Below are positions 8,472 through 16,433 of a stretch of DNA of 64,000 nt, piece by piece. Numbering within the stretch: the first letter of the stretch is position 1; each line of letters starts with the position of its first letter. The position numbers and the translations under genes are program-made. Below the pieces are notes generated by a model. The model saw nothing but the letters and a program-made list of their open reading frames with translations. It did no database searches and was not told the DNA's origin. This DNA is from Bog-473 sp963701955 (GTDB lineage: Bacteria > Actinomycetota > Acidimicrobiia > Acidimicrobiales > RAAP-2): positions 496,001 through 560,000 of the forward strand of contig OY969694.1 of assembly GCA_963701955.1 (NCBI GenBank), in the 5' to 3' direction.

Positions 8472-9547
8472 CGTCACGCTCACCCGGGCAGCCCCGCCGA
8501 CCCGCTCTCCGCCACACCGTCGTCCCGATGGCCGTGGCCGTGGTGGTCCTCGTCGCGCTGTCCCTGGTCGCGCTCTGCACCGGGCCCGTGGCTGTCCCAC
8601 CGTCACAGGTGCTCGGGACCGTGCTGTCGCATCTGCCACTGGTGCATTTCCACACGGGAGCGCCGGCGATCAACCAGGCCATCGTGTGGGAGTTGCGGCT
8701 GCCCCGGGTCCTGTTGGCCGCCCTCGTCGGGGCGATGCTGGCGTCGGGTGGCGCGGCATACCAGGGGCTCTTCCGGAACCCCCTGGCCGATCCCTACCTA
8801 CTCGGGGTTGCCGCCGGGGCCGGCCTGGGGGCGACGGTCGAGATCGTTTACGGGGGAGACTCCTCGGCTCTGCTTCCGGTCTTCGCCTTCGTCGGCGGGT
8901 CGCTGGCCGTCACGGCGACGTACATGATCGGTGTGGCCGGGGGACGACGGGCGTGGGGGCGTTCGATCGTGCTCGCCGGTGTGGCCGTGGCGGCGCTGCT
9001 GACCGCGGTGCAGACGTACATGCAGCAGCGCGATCAGGAGCAGATCCGCCAGATCTACAACTGGATACTGGGCAGCTTCTCCGTGGCATCGTGGTCCGAC
9101 GTGTCCTCCATCCTCCCCTACGTCCTGGTGAGCGGCGCCGTGCTGCTCGCCCACCGGCGCATGCTCGACGTATTGCGGGTCGGAGAGGAGGAGGCGGGAA
9201 CGCTGGGTATCCACCCGGGACGCACCAGAATGGTGGTGGTCGCCGCAGCGACGCTCGGCACCGCGGCGGCCGTGTCGGTGAGCGGGCTCATCGGTTTCGT
9301 CGGAATCATCGTCGCCCACACTGTGAGGCTGACCTCGAGCGCCAGCTACCGTGTCATCCTGCCTGTTTCCATGGTCGCTGGCGCAGCCTTCCTGGTCGGA
9401 GCCGATCTCGTGGCTCGTACCGTCCAGGCGCCGGCCGAGGTCCCGATCGGGGTGGTCACGGCGTGCGTCGGCGCTCCGTTCTTCCTCTTCGTGCTGGTGT
9501 CGAGACGGGCGTCCCGCGGCGTCGGGGTCGGGGTCGGGGACGCGTGA
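8468..9547 (+). CDS. btuC: Corrinoid ABC transporter permease (FecCD family)
   Basis: A 359-residue integral membrane protein of the BtuC/FecCD family with about ten helices. Recognisable family stretches are WELRLPRVLLAALVGAMLA (residues about 75-95), GGAAYQGLFRNPLADPYLLG, GVAVAALLTAVQTYMQ, QIYNWILGSFS and SVSGLIGFVGIIVAHTVRL near the C-terminus, the segment that contacts the ATPase. The GTG start at 8468 overlaps the btuF stop (GTGA), giving translational coupling. It forms the membrane channel through which the BtuF-bound corrinoid is moved. The gene stop TGA overlaps the ATG of the ATPase gene by one base. Confidence 0.88.
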   Translation: MTSRSPGQPRRPALRHTVVPMAVAVVVLVALSLVALCTGPVAVPPSQVLGTVLSHLPLVHFHTGAPAINQAIVWELRLPRVLLAALVGAMLASGGAAYQGLFRNPLADPYLLGVAAGAGLGATVEIVYGGDSSALLPVFAFVGGSLAVTATYMIGVAGGRRAWGRSIVLAGVAVAALLTAVQTYMQQRDQEQIRQIYNWILGSFSVASWSDVSSILPYVLVSGAVLLAHRRMLDVLRVGEEEAGTLGIHPGRTRMVVVAAATLGTAAAVSVSGLIGFVGIIVAHTVRLTSSASYRVILPVSMVAGAAFLVGADLVARTVQAPAEVPIGVVTACVGAPFFLFVLVSRRASRGVGVGVGDA

Positions 9548-10446
9548 TGGCCGTCGTGGGGGCCCCACTCTCCGAGGCGGCACCGACCCGGGGCCAGCGT
9601 CCGAACCTCGTCGTCGAGCTCGAGTCGGTCTCGGTGCGTTTCGACGACCGAACGGTGGTCGACGGGGTCACAGCGTCAATGGTGAGCGGCGAGTGGGTGG
9701 GGCTGATCGGGGCCAACGGCGCCGGCAAGACCACGTTGCTCCGAGCGGTCGCAGGGGTGATCGGTCATGACGGGACGGTGCGCGTCGCGGGCAAGGAGAC
9801 GGTTCGGATGAGCCGCCGGGAGCGCGCCAGGACGCTGGCCTACGTGTCCCAGTCGCCCGAGATCCCGGCGGACATGACCGTGTTCGACTACACGCTGCTG
9901 GGTCGCACGCCGCACATCGGCTACCTCTCTGTCGAGTCCGACCGGGACGTCGAGCACTGTCGCGCCCTCCTGGATCGGCTCGATCTGGGTCACCTGGCCG
10001 GCCGGCACCTGGCGACGCTCTCGGGCGGGGAGCGCCAGCGGGCCGTCCTTGCCCGGGCCCTTGCCCAGGAGGCGCCCGTGCTCGTGATGGACGAGCCGAC
10101 CAGCGCGCTCGACCTCGCACACCGGGTCGACGCCCTCGAGATCGTCGACGAGCTCCGGCGCGAATGGGGCCTGACCGTGCTCAGCGCACTGCACGATCTG
10201 ACGCTGGCAGGCCAGTTCGCCGACCGGCTCCTGCTCATGGCCGGTGGATCCGTGTCCGCGTTCGGATCGGCAACCGAGGTACTGGACGAAGCGGTGCTCG
10301 AGGGCGCGTTCGGCTGCGCCGTGCGGATCATCCGGACCGACGACGATGAGATCGTGATCGCGCCGCGCGCCGGACGAATTCTCGCCCTCCCGGCGGGCAG
10401 CGTCGTACCGTCGTACCGACGGGCAGTTTCGAGGGGAGGTACCCAC
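9547..10446 (+). CDS. btuD: Corrinoid ABC transporter ATPase, in open frame with cobO
   Basis: The ATPase of the corrinoid importer. It has Walker A (GANGAGKTT), Q-loop (AYVSQSPEIPADMTV), ABC signature (LSGGERQRAVLARAL), Walker B (VLVMDEPTSALDLAHR) and the H-loop (LSALHDLTL). The ATG at 9547 overlaps the btuC stop. Unusually, there is no stop codon after the domain: the frame runs on through IVIAPRAGRILALPAGS and straight into the adenosyltransferase (one open frame 9547-11031, 494 residues). A tandem octamer at 10401-10416 lies in the junction. Removing one copy would shift the frame to a TGA at 10455-10457. So the protein is either a real BtuD-CobO fusion or a BtuD whose stop was lost by an 8-bp duplication or an assembly slip. 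Confidence 0.85.
10401..10416 (+). repeat. Tandem octamer CGTCGTAC x2 in btuD-cobO junction
   Basis: Two perfect head-to-tail copies of CGTCGTAC. Because eight is not a multiple of three, the copy number decides the frame. With two copies btuD is in frame with cobO; with one copy btuD would end at TGA 10455-10457, overlapping the cobO start by about a dozen bases like the other gene pairs in this operon. Confidence 0.8.
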
Positions 10447-11031
10447 ATGAGCGGTGACGTCCCGGTCCAACGGATGCCGTTCCCGGCTCCCGCGACGCCC
10501 CAGGAGCGCACACGGGTGGACTCGGTGGTCGTGGTCAACACCGGGGACGGCAAGGGGAAGTCGACGGCCGCGTTCGGCGTCATGGCCCGGGCCTGGGCCC
10601 GCGGGTGGCGAGTCGGCGTGGTGCAGTTCATGAAGAGTGGTAACTGGAAGGTGGGCGAGCAGAAGCTGGCGGCGCATCTGGGAGTGGACTGGTGGTCACT
10701 CGGCGACGGCTTCACGTGGGAATCGACCGACCTCGACGAGTCGGCGGCCAAGAACGTCCATGCCTGGAACGTGGCGAGGGCCAAGCTCGCGTCGGGGGAC
10801 TACGAGCTCGTGGTGCTCGATGAGCTGACCTACGTCGTCAACTACGGGTGGGTGTCCGTCACGGAGGTCGTCGAAGGGGTCGTTGGGCGTGCGCCGGCGA
10901 CCAACGTGGTGATCACCGGCCGCGACGCCCCGACCGAGCTGATCGACATCGCCGACACCGTGACGGAGATGCGAATGGTCAAGCACGCCTACGAGCGTGG
11001 GATTCGCGCCATGAAGGGGATCGAGTATTGA
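10447..11031 (+). CDS. cobO: Cob(I)alamin adenosyltransferase, CobO/CobA type
   Basis: ATP:corrinoid adenosyltransferase of the CobA/CobO/BtuR family, 194 residues, the normal length. It attaches the 5'-deoxyadenosyl group to the cobalt of incoming corrinoids. The P-loop reads NTGDGKGKSTAAFGVMARA, followed by VGVVQFMKSG, then the Walker B-like VVLDELTY and the C-terminal VTEMRMVKHAYERGIRAMKG signature. The ATG at 10447 has a strong Shine-Dalgarno (GGGGAGGT at 10433-10440, 6 nt away), so it can be translated on its own even though the btuD frame reads through into it. Its stop overlaps the TTG start of cbiZ (TTGA). Confidence 0.92.
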   Translation: MSGDVPVQRMPFPAPATPQERTRVDSVVVVNTGDGKGKSTAAFGVMARAWARGWRVGVVQFMKSGNWKVGEQKLAAHLGVDWWSLGDGFTWESTDLDESAAKNVHAWNVARAKLASGDYELVVLDELTYVVNYGWVSVTEVVEGVVGRAPATNVVITGRDAPTELIDIADTVTEMRMVKHAYERGIRAMKGIEY

Positions 11032-11654
11032 TCCGCTCGGAGCTGCACGACCTCCATGGTCACCCCTCCCTGGCCGTGCTGGCTTGGCGTCTTGGGGCAC
11101 CGCATCTCTGCGCGTCGACCGCGTCGGTGGGGGGCGGTATCGGACCGAGGGCCTGGGTGGTCAACGCACAGGTGCCCCATGACTACGCCCGACTCGACGT
11201 TGCAGACCATGTGGCCGAGATCGCCGCCGCACTCGCCCTGCGCGGTTCAGGTGTGGGGATGCTCACGGCGGCCCAGGTGTCAGGGGCGGCAGTGGGCGAG
11301 GACGGGGGTGTGCGCGTGGAGGCGACCGTGGGCCTGACCCGGCCGATCTGGGCCGCGGCCGCGCCCGACGACGAGCCCGTGCCGGCGGCGGGAACGATCA
11401 ACGTCGTCGCCTTCGTGCCCGTCCGGCATTCGGAGGCCGCGCTGGCCAACCTTCTCTGCACGATGACCGAGGCGAAGGTGCAGGCGCTGTTCGAGGGTGG
11501 CGTGCCCGCGACCGGGACCGCATCGGATGCCATGACCGTGCTGTGCCCGCTCGACGGGACGGTGGAACCGTTCGGCGGCGCGCGCTCTCGCTGGGGCGCG
11601 TCGGTGGCCCGGGGGGTCCGTGCCGCGGTGCGCTCCGGGATGGCCCCGCCGTGA
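11028..11654 (+). CDS. cbiZ: Adenosylcobinamide amidohydrolase
   Basis: A 208-residue CbiZ-family protein. CbiZ cleaves the amide bond that holds the aminopropanol side chain of adenosylcobinamide or pseudocobalamin, giving adenosylcobyric acid; this allows a cell to strip a foreign lower ligand and rebuild the corrinoid it prefers. Family sequence is seen in LCASTASVGGGIGPRAWVVNAQVPHDYAR, quoted only in part here: ASTASVGGGI and NAQVPHDY, then GVGMLTAAQVSG and, near the C-terminus, ATGTASDAMTVLCP. The TTG start at 11028 overlaps the cobO stop; no better start lies nearby. The gene sits between adenosylation and the rebuilding enzymes, which fits remodelling of salvaged corrinoids. Confidence 0.88.
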   Translation: MIRSELHDLHGHPSLAVLAWRLGAPHLCASTASVGGGIGPRAWVVNAQVPHDYARLDVADHVAEIAAALALRGSGVGMLTAAQVSGAAVGEDGGVRVEATVGLTRPIWAAAAPDDEPVPAAGTINVVAFVPVRHSEAALANLLCTMTEAKVQALFEGGVPATGTASDAMTVLCPLDGTVEPFGGARSRWGASVARGVRAAVRSGMAPP

Positions 11655-12163
11655 TCACCCTCGTGCTGGGGGGAACCAGGTCGGGCAAGTCCGCCGTGGC
11701 CGAGGCCCTCGTGTCCCGTCACGGCGCGCCCGTCACCTATGTGGCCACGATGCTCCGCTCCGGTGACCCCGACCTCGAGGCACGTGTCGCTGCCCACCGG
11801 CGCCGCCGTGACATCACGTGGGAGACGGTCGAGCCGGGCGTCGAGCTCGTCGCGATGTTGGCCACGCTGAATGGATCCGTCCTGATCGATTCACTCGGTC
11901 CGTGGGTGGGCGGAGCGGGTCCCGGGGCCGACGGGGCCTCCATGGGGGCCGCGTTGGCAGATGCGCTGGCGGACCGGAACGGCGACACGGTGGTCGTCGC
12001 CGAGGAGGTGGGGATGTCGGTGCATCCGACGACCGAGGCGGGTCGGAAGTTTCAGGACGCTCTCGGGGCGGTGAACGAGGCCGTGTCGGCGGTGGCCGAC
12101 CGTGCGTATCTGGTCGTCGCCGGACGCGTCATCGAATTGCCCGCTCGGGGAGTCCCCGGGTGA
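11651..12163 (+). CDS. cobU: Adenosylcobinamide kinase / adenosylcobinamide-phosphate guanylyltransferase
   Basis: A 170-residue CobU/CobP enzyme that phosphorylates adenosylcobinamide and then transfers GMP to give AdoCbi-GDP. The N-terminal P-loop reads LVLGGTRSGKSAVAEALV and is followed by VTYVATMLRSGDPDLEARVAAHR, shortened here to YVATML and RVAAHRRRR, which includes the family's active histidine. Further on are ETVEP, LIDSLGPWV and VVAEEVGMSVHPTTEAGRKF. The GTG start at 11651 overlaps the cbiZ stop. The next gene, cobS, uses its product. Confidence 0.92.
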   Translation: MITLVLGGTRSGKSAVAEALVSRHGAPVTYVATMLRSGDPDLEARVAAHRRRRDITWETVEPGVELVAMLATLNGSVLIDSLGPWVGGAGPGADGASMGAALADALADRNGDTVVVAEEVGMSVHPTTEAGRKFQDALGAVNEAVSAVADRAYLVVAGRVIELPARGVPG

Positions 12164-12873
12164 AGCGAGCGCTCTCCTTCCTCACGGTGTTGGGCCGGGC
12201 CGAGCGGCCCGACGAGCGGACCCTGTCTTGGTTTCCCATCGTGGGGTTGCTGGTGGGCGCGCTGGTCGGGTATGGGTGGTGGGCGGCTGGTCGGGTGTGG
12301 CCGGCTGCGGTGGCGGCGGTGATCGCGGTGGGAGTGGACGCGGCCGTGACGGGGTGTCTGCACCTCGATGGTCTGGCCGACGCCGCGGACGGTCTGATGG
12401 TCGCGGTCGAACGGCCGCGCCGGCTCGAGATCATGGCGGATCCCCGGGTCGGGGTCTTCGGCGCCGTCGCGCTCGTCGTGGTGCTCGCCCTGCGGGTGGC
12501 GGCATTCGGGGTCATGACCCCTCATCCCGTCTTCGTGATGGGGATCTGGTGCGGGTCCCGCACGATCATGGCGATCGTGGCGCGTTCGGTGCCGTACGCC
12601 CACGAGGGTGACGGCACGGCTTCCGCGTTCCTCTCCGGTTCGCGCCCGGGACAGCGGTTCGTCGTCGCGGTCTACGGCATGGGGATGGCAGGTGCCCTGG
12701 CGGCCGCCGGGGCGGGGTGGCGGGGCCTGGCCGCGCTGGCCGCCGAGGTCGTCCTGGCATTGTCCGTGGTCTGGCTGGGCGTCCGACGCCTCGGGGGCTT
12801 CACCGGGGACGTGCTGGGCGCGGCCGGCGTCGTCGGCGAGACCGCAGGCCTTCTGGCGTTGGCGGTGCGGTGA
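12160..12873 (+). CDS. cobS: Adenosylcobinamide-GDP ribazoletransferase (cobalamin synthase)
   Basis: A 237-residue membrane enzyme that joins AdoCbi-GDP with alpha-ribazole (or its phosphate) to form adenosylcobalamin (phosphate). The signature CLHLDGLADAADGL lies at about residues 66-79, followed by RLEIMADPRVGVFGAVALV, in which the D-x-x-D acidic cluster binds metal. Several hydrophobic helices follow, and RTIMAIVARSVPYAHEGDG matches the second conserved segment. GTG start at 12160, overlapping the cobU stop (GTGA). It acts at the cytoplasmic membrane with CbiB. Confidence 0.92.
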   Translation: MKRALSFLTVLGRAERPDERTLSWFPIVGLLVGALVGYGWWAAGRVWPAAVAAVIAVGVDAAVTGCLHLDGLADAADGLMVAVERPRRLEIMADPRVGVFGAVALVVVLALRVAAFGVMTPHPVFVMGIWCGSRTIMAIVARSVPYAHEGDGTASAFLSGSRPGQRFVVAVYGMGMAGALAAAGAGWRGLAALAAEVVLALSVVWLGVRRLGGFTGDVLGAAGVVGETAGLLALAVR

Positions 12874-13784
12874 AGCGGTCGCGACCGTTCGGAGCGGCCG
12901 CGGGCATCGTCTTGGACCGTCTGGTGCCCGAACCCCCGGGCGACCTCCATCCCGTGGTCCTCTTCGGGTTGGCCATGGACGCACTGGAGCGGCGCATCTA
13001 TCGGGACGCGAGGAGCGCCGGGGTCGCTCATGCCGCCTGCGGGATGGCCCTCGGGATCGGGGCCGGGCTCACGATCGGCTCGACATCGCTCGCCACTGCG
13101 TCGGCCGTGGCGGGCCGCGGGCTGGCCGGCGCGGCCCGTGATATCGGGCGATCGCTCGAAGCCGGCGACCTCGTCCGGGCGCGCCAACTGCTTCCTGACC
13201 TGGTCGGTCGCGATCCCACGGATCTCGGAGCCGACGAGATCACTCGAGCGGTGGTCGAGTCGGTCGCCGAGAACACGGTCGATGCTGTGGTGGCTCCGGC
13301 GTTCTGGGGCGCGGTGGCCGGTGCACCGGGGGCATGGGGGTATCGCGCGCTGAACACCCTCGATTCCATGGTGGGTCACCGATCGCCGCGTTACGCCCGC
13401 TACGGCTGGGCCAGTGCCCGGTTGGACGACGCGGCCGGTTGGGTGCCTGCCCGCCTAACGGCTGCGCTGGTCGCCCTGGTCCGACCGCGCGGCGCGGCGG
13501 CTGTGTGGCGAGCGGTCGTGCATCAGGCACCCCGTCATCCCTCGCCGAACGCGGGCGTCGCCGAGGCGGCGTTCGCCGGTGCGTTGGGCGTGTGCCTCGG
13601 AGGGGTGAACCGTTATGGCGACCGGGTCGAGCGACGCCCCGACCTGGGCGAGGGCGGTCCTCCGGCGGTACGGGACATTGAGGAGGCCATCAGGCTGTCG
13701 TCCGACGTGAGCGCCGCCTTGGTCGTCTTGCTGGTGGCGGTCGGGCTGGTCCGTCGGGGGGCGCGTCGGAGGTCTCCCCTATGA
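12870..13784 (+). CDS. cbiB: Adenosylcobinamide-phosphate synthase
   Basis: A 304-residue integral membrane protein of the CbiB/CobD family. It condenses adenosylcobyric acid with aminopropanol (or its phosphate). Visible family stretches are the N-terminal DRLVPEPPGDLHPVVLFG, the central ARDIGRSLEAGDLVRARQLL, DEITRAVVESVAENTVDAVV and then YRALNTLDSMVGHRSPRYARYG, of which NTLDSMVGHR is the most characteristic. GTG start at 12870 overlapping the cobS stop. Together with CbiZ it forms a remove-and-replace pair for the lower side chain. Confidence 0.9.
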   Translation: MKRSRPFGAAAGIVLDRLVPEPPGDLHPVVLFGLAMDALERRIYRDARSAGVAHAACGMALGIGAGLTIGSTSLATASAVAGRGLAGAARDIGRSLEAGDLVRARQLLPDLVGRDPTDLGADEITRAVVESVAENTVDAVVAPAFWGAVAGAPGAWGYRALNTLDSMVGHRSPRYARYGWASARLDDAAGWVPARLTAALVALVRPRGAAAVWRAVVHQAPRHPSPNAGVAEAAFAGALGVCLGGVNRYGDRVERRPDLGEGGPPAVRDIEEAIRLSSDVSAALVVLLVAVGLVRRGARRRSPL

Positions 13785-14680
13785 CCGTGCCTCCGCCCGG
13801 CGCGCACGGCGGGGACGGTCGGTCCGTGGCGCGGGCGCTCGGGATCGATCCCGCCGACATCCTGGACCTCTCGCAGTCGCTCAATCCGCTTGCACCCGAT
13901 CCGGTGCCGGTACTGGCGCGCCACGTGGGGTCGGCACGGTTCTATCCGGATGCGACGTCGTCGACCAACGTCTTGGCGTCGGCCATAGGGGTCGAACCCG
14001 ATCGGCTGCTGTTGACCAACGGTGGTGCGGAGGCCATTGCCCTTGTCGGGGGTGAGATCGGGGGCCGAGTGAGCGAACCCGAGTTCGGCCTCCACCCGCG
14101 TGGACGCGGGCCCCTGTGGCGGTCGAACCCCCACAGCCCCAGCGGTCTGCTCGCGCCGCCAGAGGAGAAGGCCGACGTGTGGGACGAAGCCTTTTACCCA
14201 CTGGCCACGGGCCAATGGACCCGAGGTGACGGAGTGGTGGTGGTTGGCTCGCTCACCAAGTTGCTGGCCTGTCCCGGCATTCGGCTCGGCTATGTCCTGG
14301 GAGAACCCAACCTCATACGTCGTTGCCGGGCCCGACAGCCGGCATGGTCCGTGAGTAGCGTGGCACTCGATGCCCTTCCCGAGCTCCTGGCTCCGGTCGA
14401 CCTTCCCGCATGGAGCGCCGCGGTGGCCGTGCTTCGGGGGGATCTGGTCGATCTCCTCACCTCGTACGACCTGACGGTGCGATGCTCCGATGCCAACTGG
14501 GTGCTGGTCGACCGCGGCGGGTTGCGCGAAGTACTGGCACCGTGCGGCGTCATCGTCCGGGACTGCGCCAGCTTCGGCCTACCCGGGGTCACGCGGATAG
14601 CCGTGCCGTCGGCTCAGGGTCTCGAGCGCCTTGCCGACGCGCTGGCATCGTGTCCGCTGCCGCATGAGGCGCAAGGATGA
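13781..14680 (+). CDS. cobC: PLP aminotransferase-fold enzyme, threonine-phosphate decarboxylase-like
   Basis: A class I/II aminotransferase-fold protein of 299 residues, short for the family (usually about 330-365). Conserved parts are LDLSQSLNPLAP (substrate arm), TNGGAEAIALV (PLP phosphate site), VWDEAFYPL (the Asp that bonds the PLP nitrogen) and GSLTKLLACPGIRLGY with the Schiff-base lysine. The segment between the EPEF strand and the NPHSPSG turn is clearly shortened compared with relatives. Its place between cbiB and bluB suggests L-threonine-O-3-phosphate decarboxylase (CobD in Salmonella, CobC in Pseudomonas naming), which makes aminopropanol phosphate for CbiB. A histidinol-phosphate-type transaminase is the alternative. 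ATG start overlaps the cbiB stop. Confidence 0.75.
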   Translation: MTVPPPGAHGGDGRSVARALGIDPADILDLSQSLNPLAPDPVPVLARHVGSARFYPDATSSTNVLASAIGVEPDRLLLTNGGAEAIALVGGEIGGRVSEPEFGLHPRGRGPLWRSNPHSPSGLLAPPEEKADVWDEAFYPLATGQWTRGDGVVVVGSLTKLLACPGIRLGYVLGEPNLIRRCRARQPAWSVSSVALDALPELLAPVDLPAWSAAVAVLRGDLVDLLTSYDLTVRCSDANWVLVDRGGLREVLAPCGVIVRDCASFGLPGVTRIAVPSAQGLERLADALASCPLPHEAQG

Positions 14681-15303
14681 CCTGGCAACGGCCGGTCCCT
14701 CTGGTGGGCGACACCTCCTCGGCGAGAGCGCGCCGCGAGGCGCCGGACGCTTGGGCTCTCGAACAGCGGGACCGGGACGCCTTCTACATCGCGTTGTTCG
14801 GACGCCGGGACATACGACGGTTCCGGCCTGACGACCTCGAGCCCGAGGTACTCGAACGTATCCTGGCGGCCGGGCACGCCGCTCCGTCGGTGGGTCATTC
14901 ACAGCCCTGGCGCTTCGTGGTGGTGCGCGAACCTGCCACCAGGGACGCGGCCGCGTTGATGGCGGATCGGGAGTGGCACAGGCAGTCCGACGGCTTGGCG
15001 GAACGGTCAGGTCGCCAGATGCGTGACCTCCAACTGCACGGGATCAGGGACGCTCCGGTCGGGATTGTCGTCTGCTGCGATCGTCGAGCCTCCCCTCAGG
15101 GCGTGCTTGGTCGCGCCACGTACGTTGACGCCGACCTGTGGTCGTGTGCATGTGCGATCGAGAACCTTTGGTTGGCAGCACGTGCCGAGGGCGTGGGCAT
15201 GGGGTGGGTGACGTTGTTCGAACCCCGCGAAATTGGCGTCACTGATCGGCCTTCCCGAAGGCGTCGAGACGTTGGGGTGGTTGTGCCTTGGCTGGCCCGA
15301 TGA
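14677..15303 (+). CDS. bluB: 5,6-dimethylbenzimidazole synthase, frame break near 15231
   Basis: BluB is the flavin-destroying nitroreductase-fold enzyme that makes 5,6-dimethylbenzimidazole, the lower ligand of B12. The sequence shows FGRRDIRRFRPDDLEPEVL, AAGHAAPSVGHSQPWRFVVV and GVGMGWVTLFEP, all BluB hallmarks. The frame then derails at an AAA run (15230-15232); the expected C-terminus (LASLIGLPEGVETLGWLCLG ... LWERW, to 15385) continues in the next frame. Dropping one A restores it: PRE-LASLIGLP. Restored, the BluB part is about 235 residues and runs without a stop into cobT. ATG start overlaps the preceding stop (ATGA). The break is likely a consensus error or a slippage site. Confidence 0.85.
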   Translation: MTWQRPVPLVGDTSSARARREAPDAWALEQRDRDAFYIALFGRRDIRRFRPDDLEPEVLERILAAGHAAPSVGHSQPWRFVVVREPATRDAAALMADREWHRQSDGLAERSGRQMRDLQLHGIRDAPVGIVVCCDRRASPQGVLGRATYVDADLWSCACAIENLWLAARAEGVGMGWVTLFEPREIGVTDRPSRRRRDVGVVVPWLAR

Positions 15304-16423
15304 GCGTCCCCCCGAACCGGGGCTTCAACGGGCGGGCTGGTCGACCCGCCAGCCGCTCAGCGACGTGGTCCTGTGGGAACGATGGCCGAACGACGAGCGT
15401 GGCGTTGACCCCGCACCACCGCCATCGCATCTGCGTGCGCCATCGCCGACGTCGGTCGTGGGAGTTCGTGACCGAGCCGACGAACTCTTGACCCCACCTG
15501 GATCTCTGGGAGTGCTCGATCGCGCCGTCGACAAGCTCGTCGCTCTCGGGCTTCACGACTTGAGTCCGGTGACGGCCGTGATCGTTGCCGCATCGCACCC
15601 CGTAACCCGCCATGGGGTCTCCACGTTCAACGACGACGTCACCCGTGAGGTGCTCGAAGCGACTGTCGCGGGGGAGTCGCTGGGTGCCGTGACCGCCCGG
15701 ATGGTCGGGGCAAGTGCCCTGGCGGTCGACGCGGGGGTCAGCGGCCCGCCGGTGGCCGGCGTGGAGCTGTGTCGGCCAGCCGGCCCGCGCGGCGACCTAG
15801 TGTCCGCCGATGCCCTGTCCGCCTCAGATGCCGCGCTCCTCGTCGACGCCGGCCGCACTCTCGGCGTGGACCTCCATGCCGGGCTGGTCGTCTTGGGTGA
15901 GGTGGGCATCGGCAATACCACCGTCGCCGCCGCGCTCGTCGCCTCCTGGCTGGGCTTGACCGCGTCCGACGCGGTCGGCTTGGGAGCAGGCGGTGACTCT
16001 GCGACGCTCGATCGAAAACGCTCGGTGGTGACGGCAGCACTGTCGAGGGCACAGTCGGTCCACCCCGATCTCGGCGAACCGATGGTCGCGCTGGCTGCGC
16101 TCGGCGGTCCCGAGATCGCGTATCTCGCAGGTGTCGTTCTCGGCGCGGCGCGGTGTGGTTCCCTGGTCGTGCTCGACGGCCTCGTCACGTCCAGCGCGGC
16201 ACTGCTCGCGGTCGCACTCGAACCGGCGGTCGCGGCGCACCTCGTGGCCGGGCAGGAGAGCCGGGAGCAGGCTCACCATGCTGTCAACGTGCACCTTGGT
16301 CTCGAACCGCTCCTTACGTTGCGGCTGCGCTCGGGCGAGGCGGTCGGGGGGCTGTTGGCGACACAGCTCCTTCGAACCGCCGCGGCGACCCGGGAGCATG
16401 CCGGACGGGTGCGAGACGCCTAG
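15233..16423 (+). CDS. cobT: Nicotinate-nucleotide:DMB phosphoribosyltransferase, fused behind BluB C-terminus
   Basis: The first 51 codons of this open frame encode the C-terminus of BluB. After a proline-rich linker (15386 to about 15460) comes CobT, which turns DMB and nicotinate mononucleotide into alpha-ribazole phosphate. CobT motifs are ELLTPPGSLGVLDRAV, HGVSTFNDDVTREVL, GEVGIGNTTVAAAL (phosphoribose site), LDGLVTSSAALLAV and LRLRSGEAVGG, which holds the catalytic glutamate. There is no ribosome site or convincing start between the two domains; the only candidate is a GTG near 15458. With the BluB frame break repaired this would be one BluB-CobT polypeptide of about 580 residues, coupling synthesis and activation of the lower ligand. 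Last gene of the operon. Confidence 0.85.
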   Translation: MASLIGLPEGVETLGWLCLGWPDERPPEPGLQRAGWSTRQPLSDVVLWERWPNDERGVDPAPPPSHLRAPSPTSVVGVRDRADELLTPPGSLGVLDRAVDKLVALGLHDLSPVTAVIVAASHPVTRHGVSTFNDDVTREVLEATVAGESLGAVTARMVGASALAVDAGVSGPPVAGVELCRPAGPRGDLVSADALSASDAALLVDAGRTLGVDLHAGLVVLGEVGIGNTTVAAALVASWLGLTASDAVGLGAGGDSATLDRKRSVVTAALSRAQSVHPDLGEPMVALAALGGPEIAYLAGVVLGAARCGSLVVLDGLVTSSAALLAVALEPAVAAHLVAGQESREQAHHAVNVHLGLEPLLTLRLRSGEAVGGLLATQLLRTAAATREHAGRVRDA

Positions 16424-16432
16424 TACGGCGTC
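16415..16432. terminator. Possible hairpin between convergent cobT and HNH gene
   Basis: GACGCC (16415-16420) and GGCGTC (16427-16432) form a perfect 6-bp inverted repeat around the cobT stop codon. It sits in the 10-bp gap between two convergent genes and could end transcription from either side, but there is no T-run, so support is weak. Confidence 0.3.
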
Positions 16433-16433
16433 C

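Noticed and set aside
8320..9546. Long N-terminal extension of the btuD-cobO frame, making a 903-residue protein
   Set aside because: It overlaps btuF and btuC in another frame and has the Arg/Pro/Gly-rich make-up of a shadow. The ATG at 9547 overlaps the btuC stop and begins the ATPase domain.
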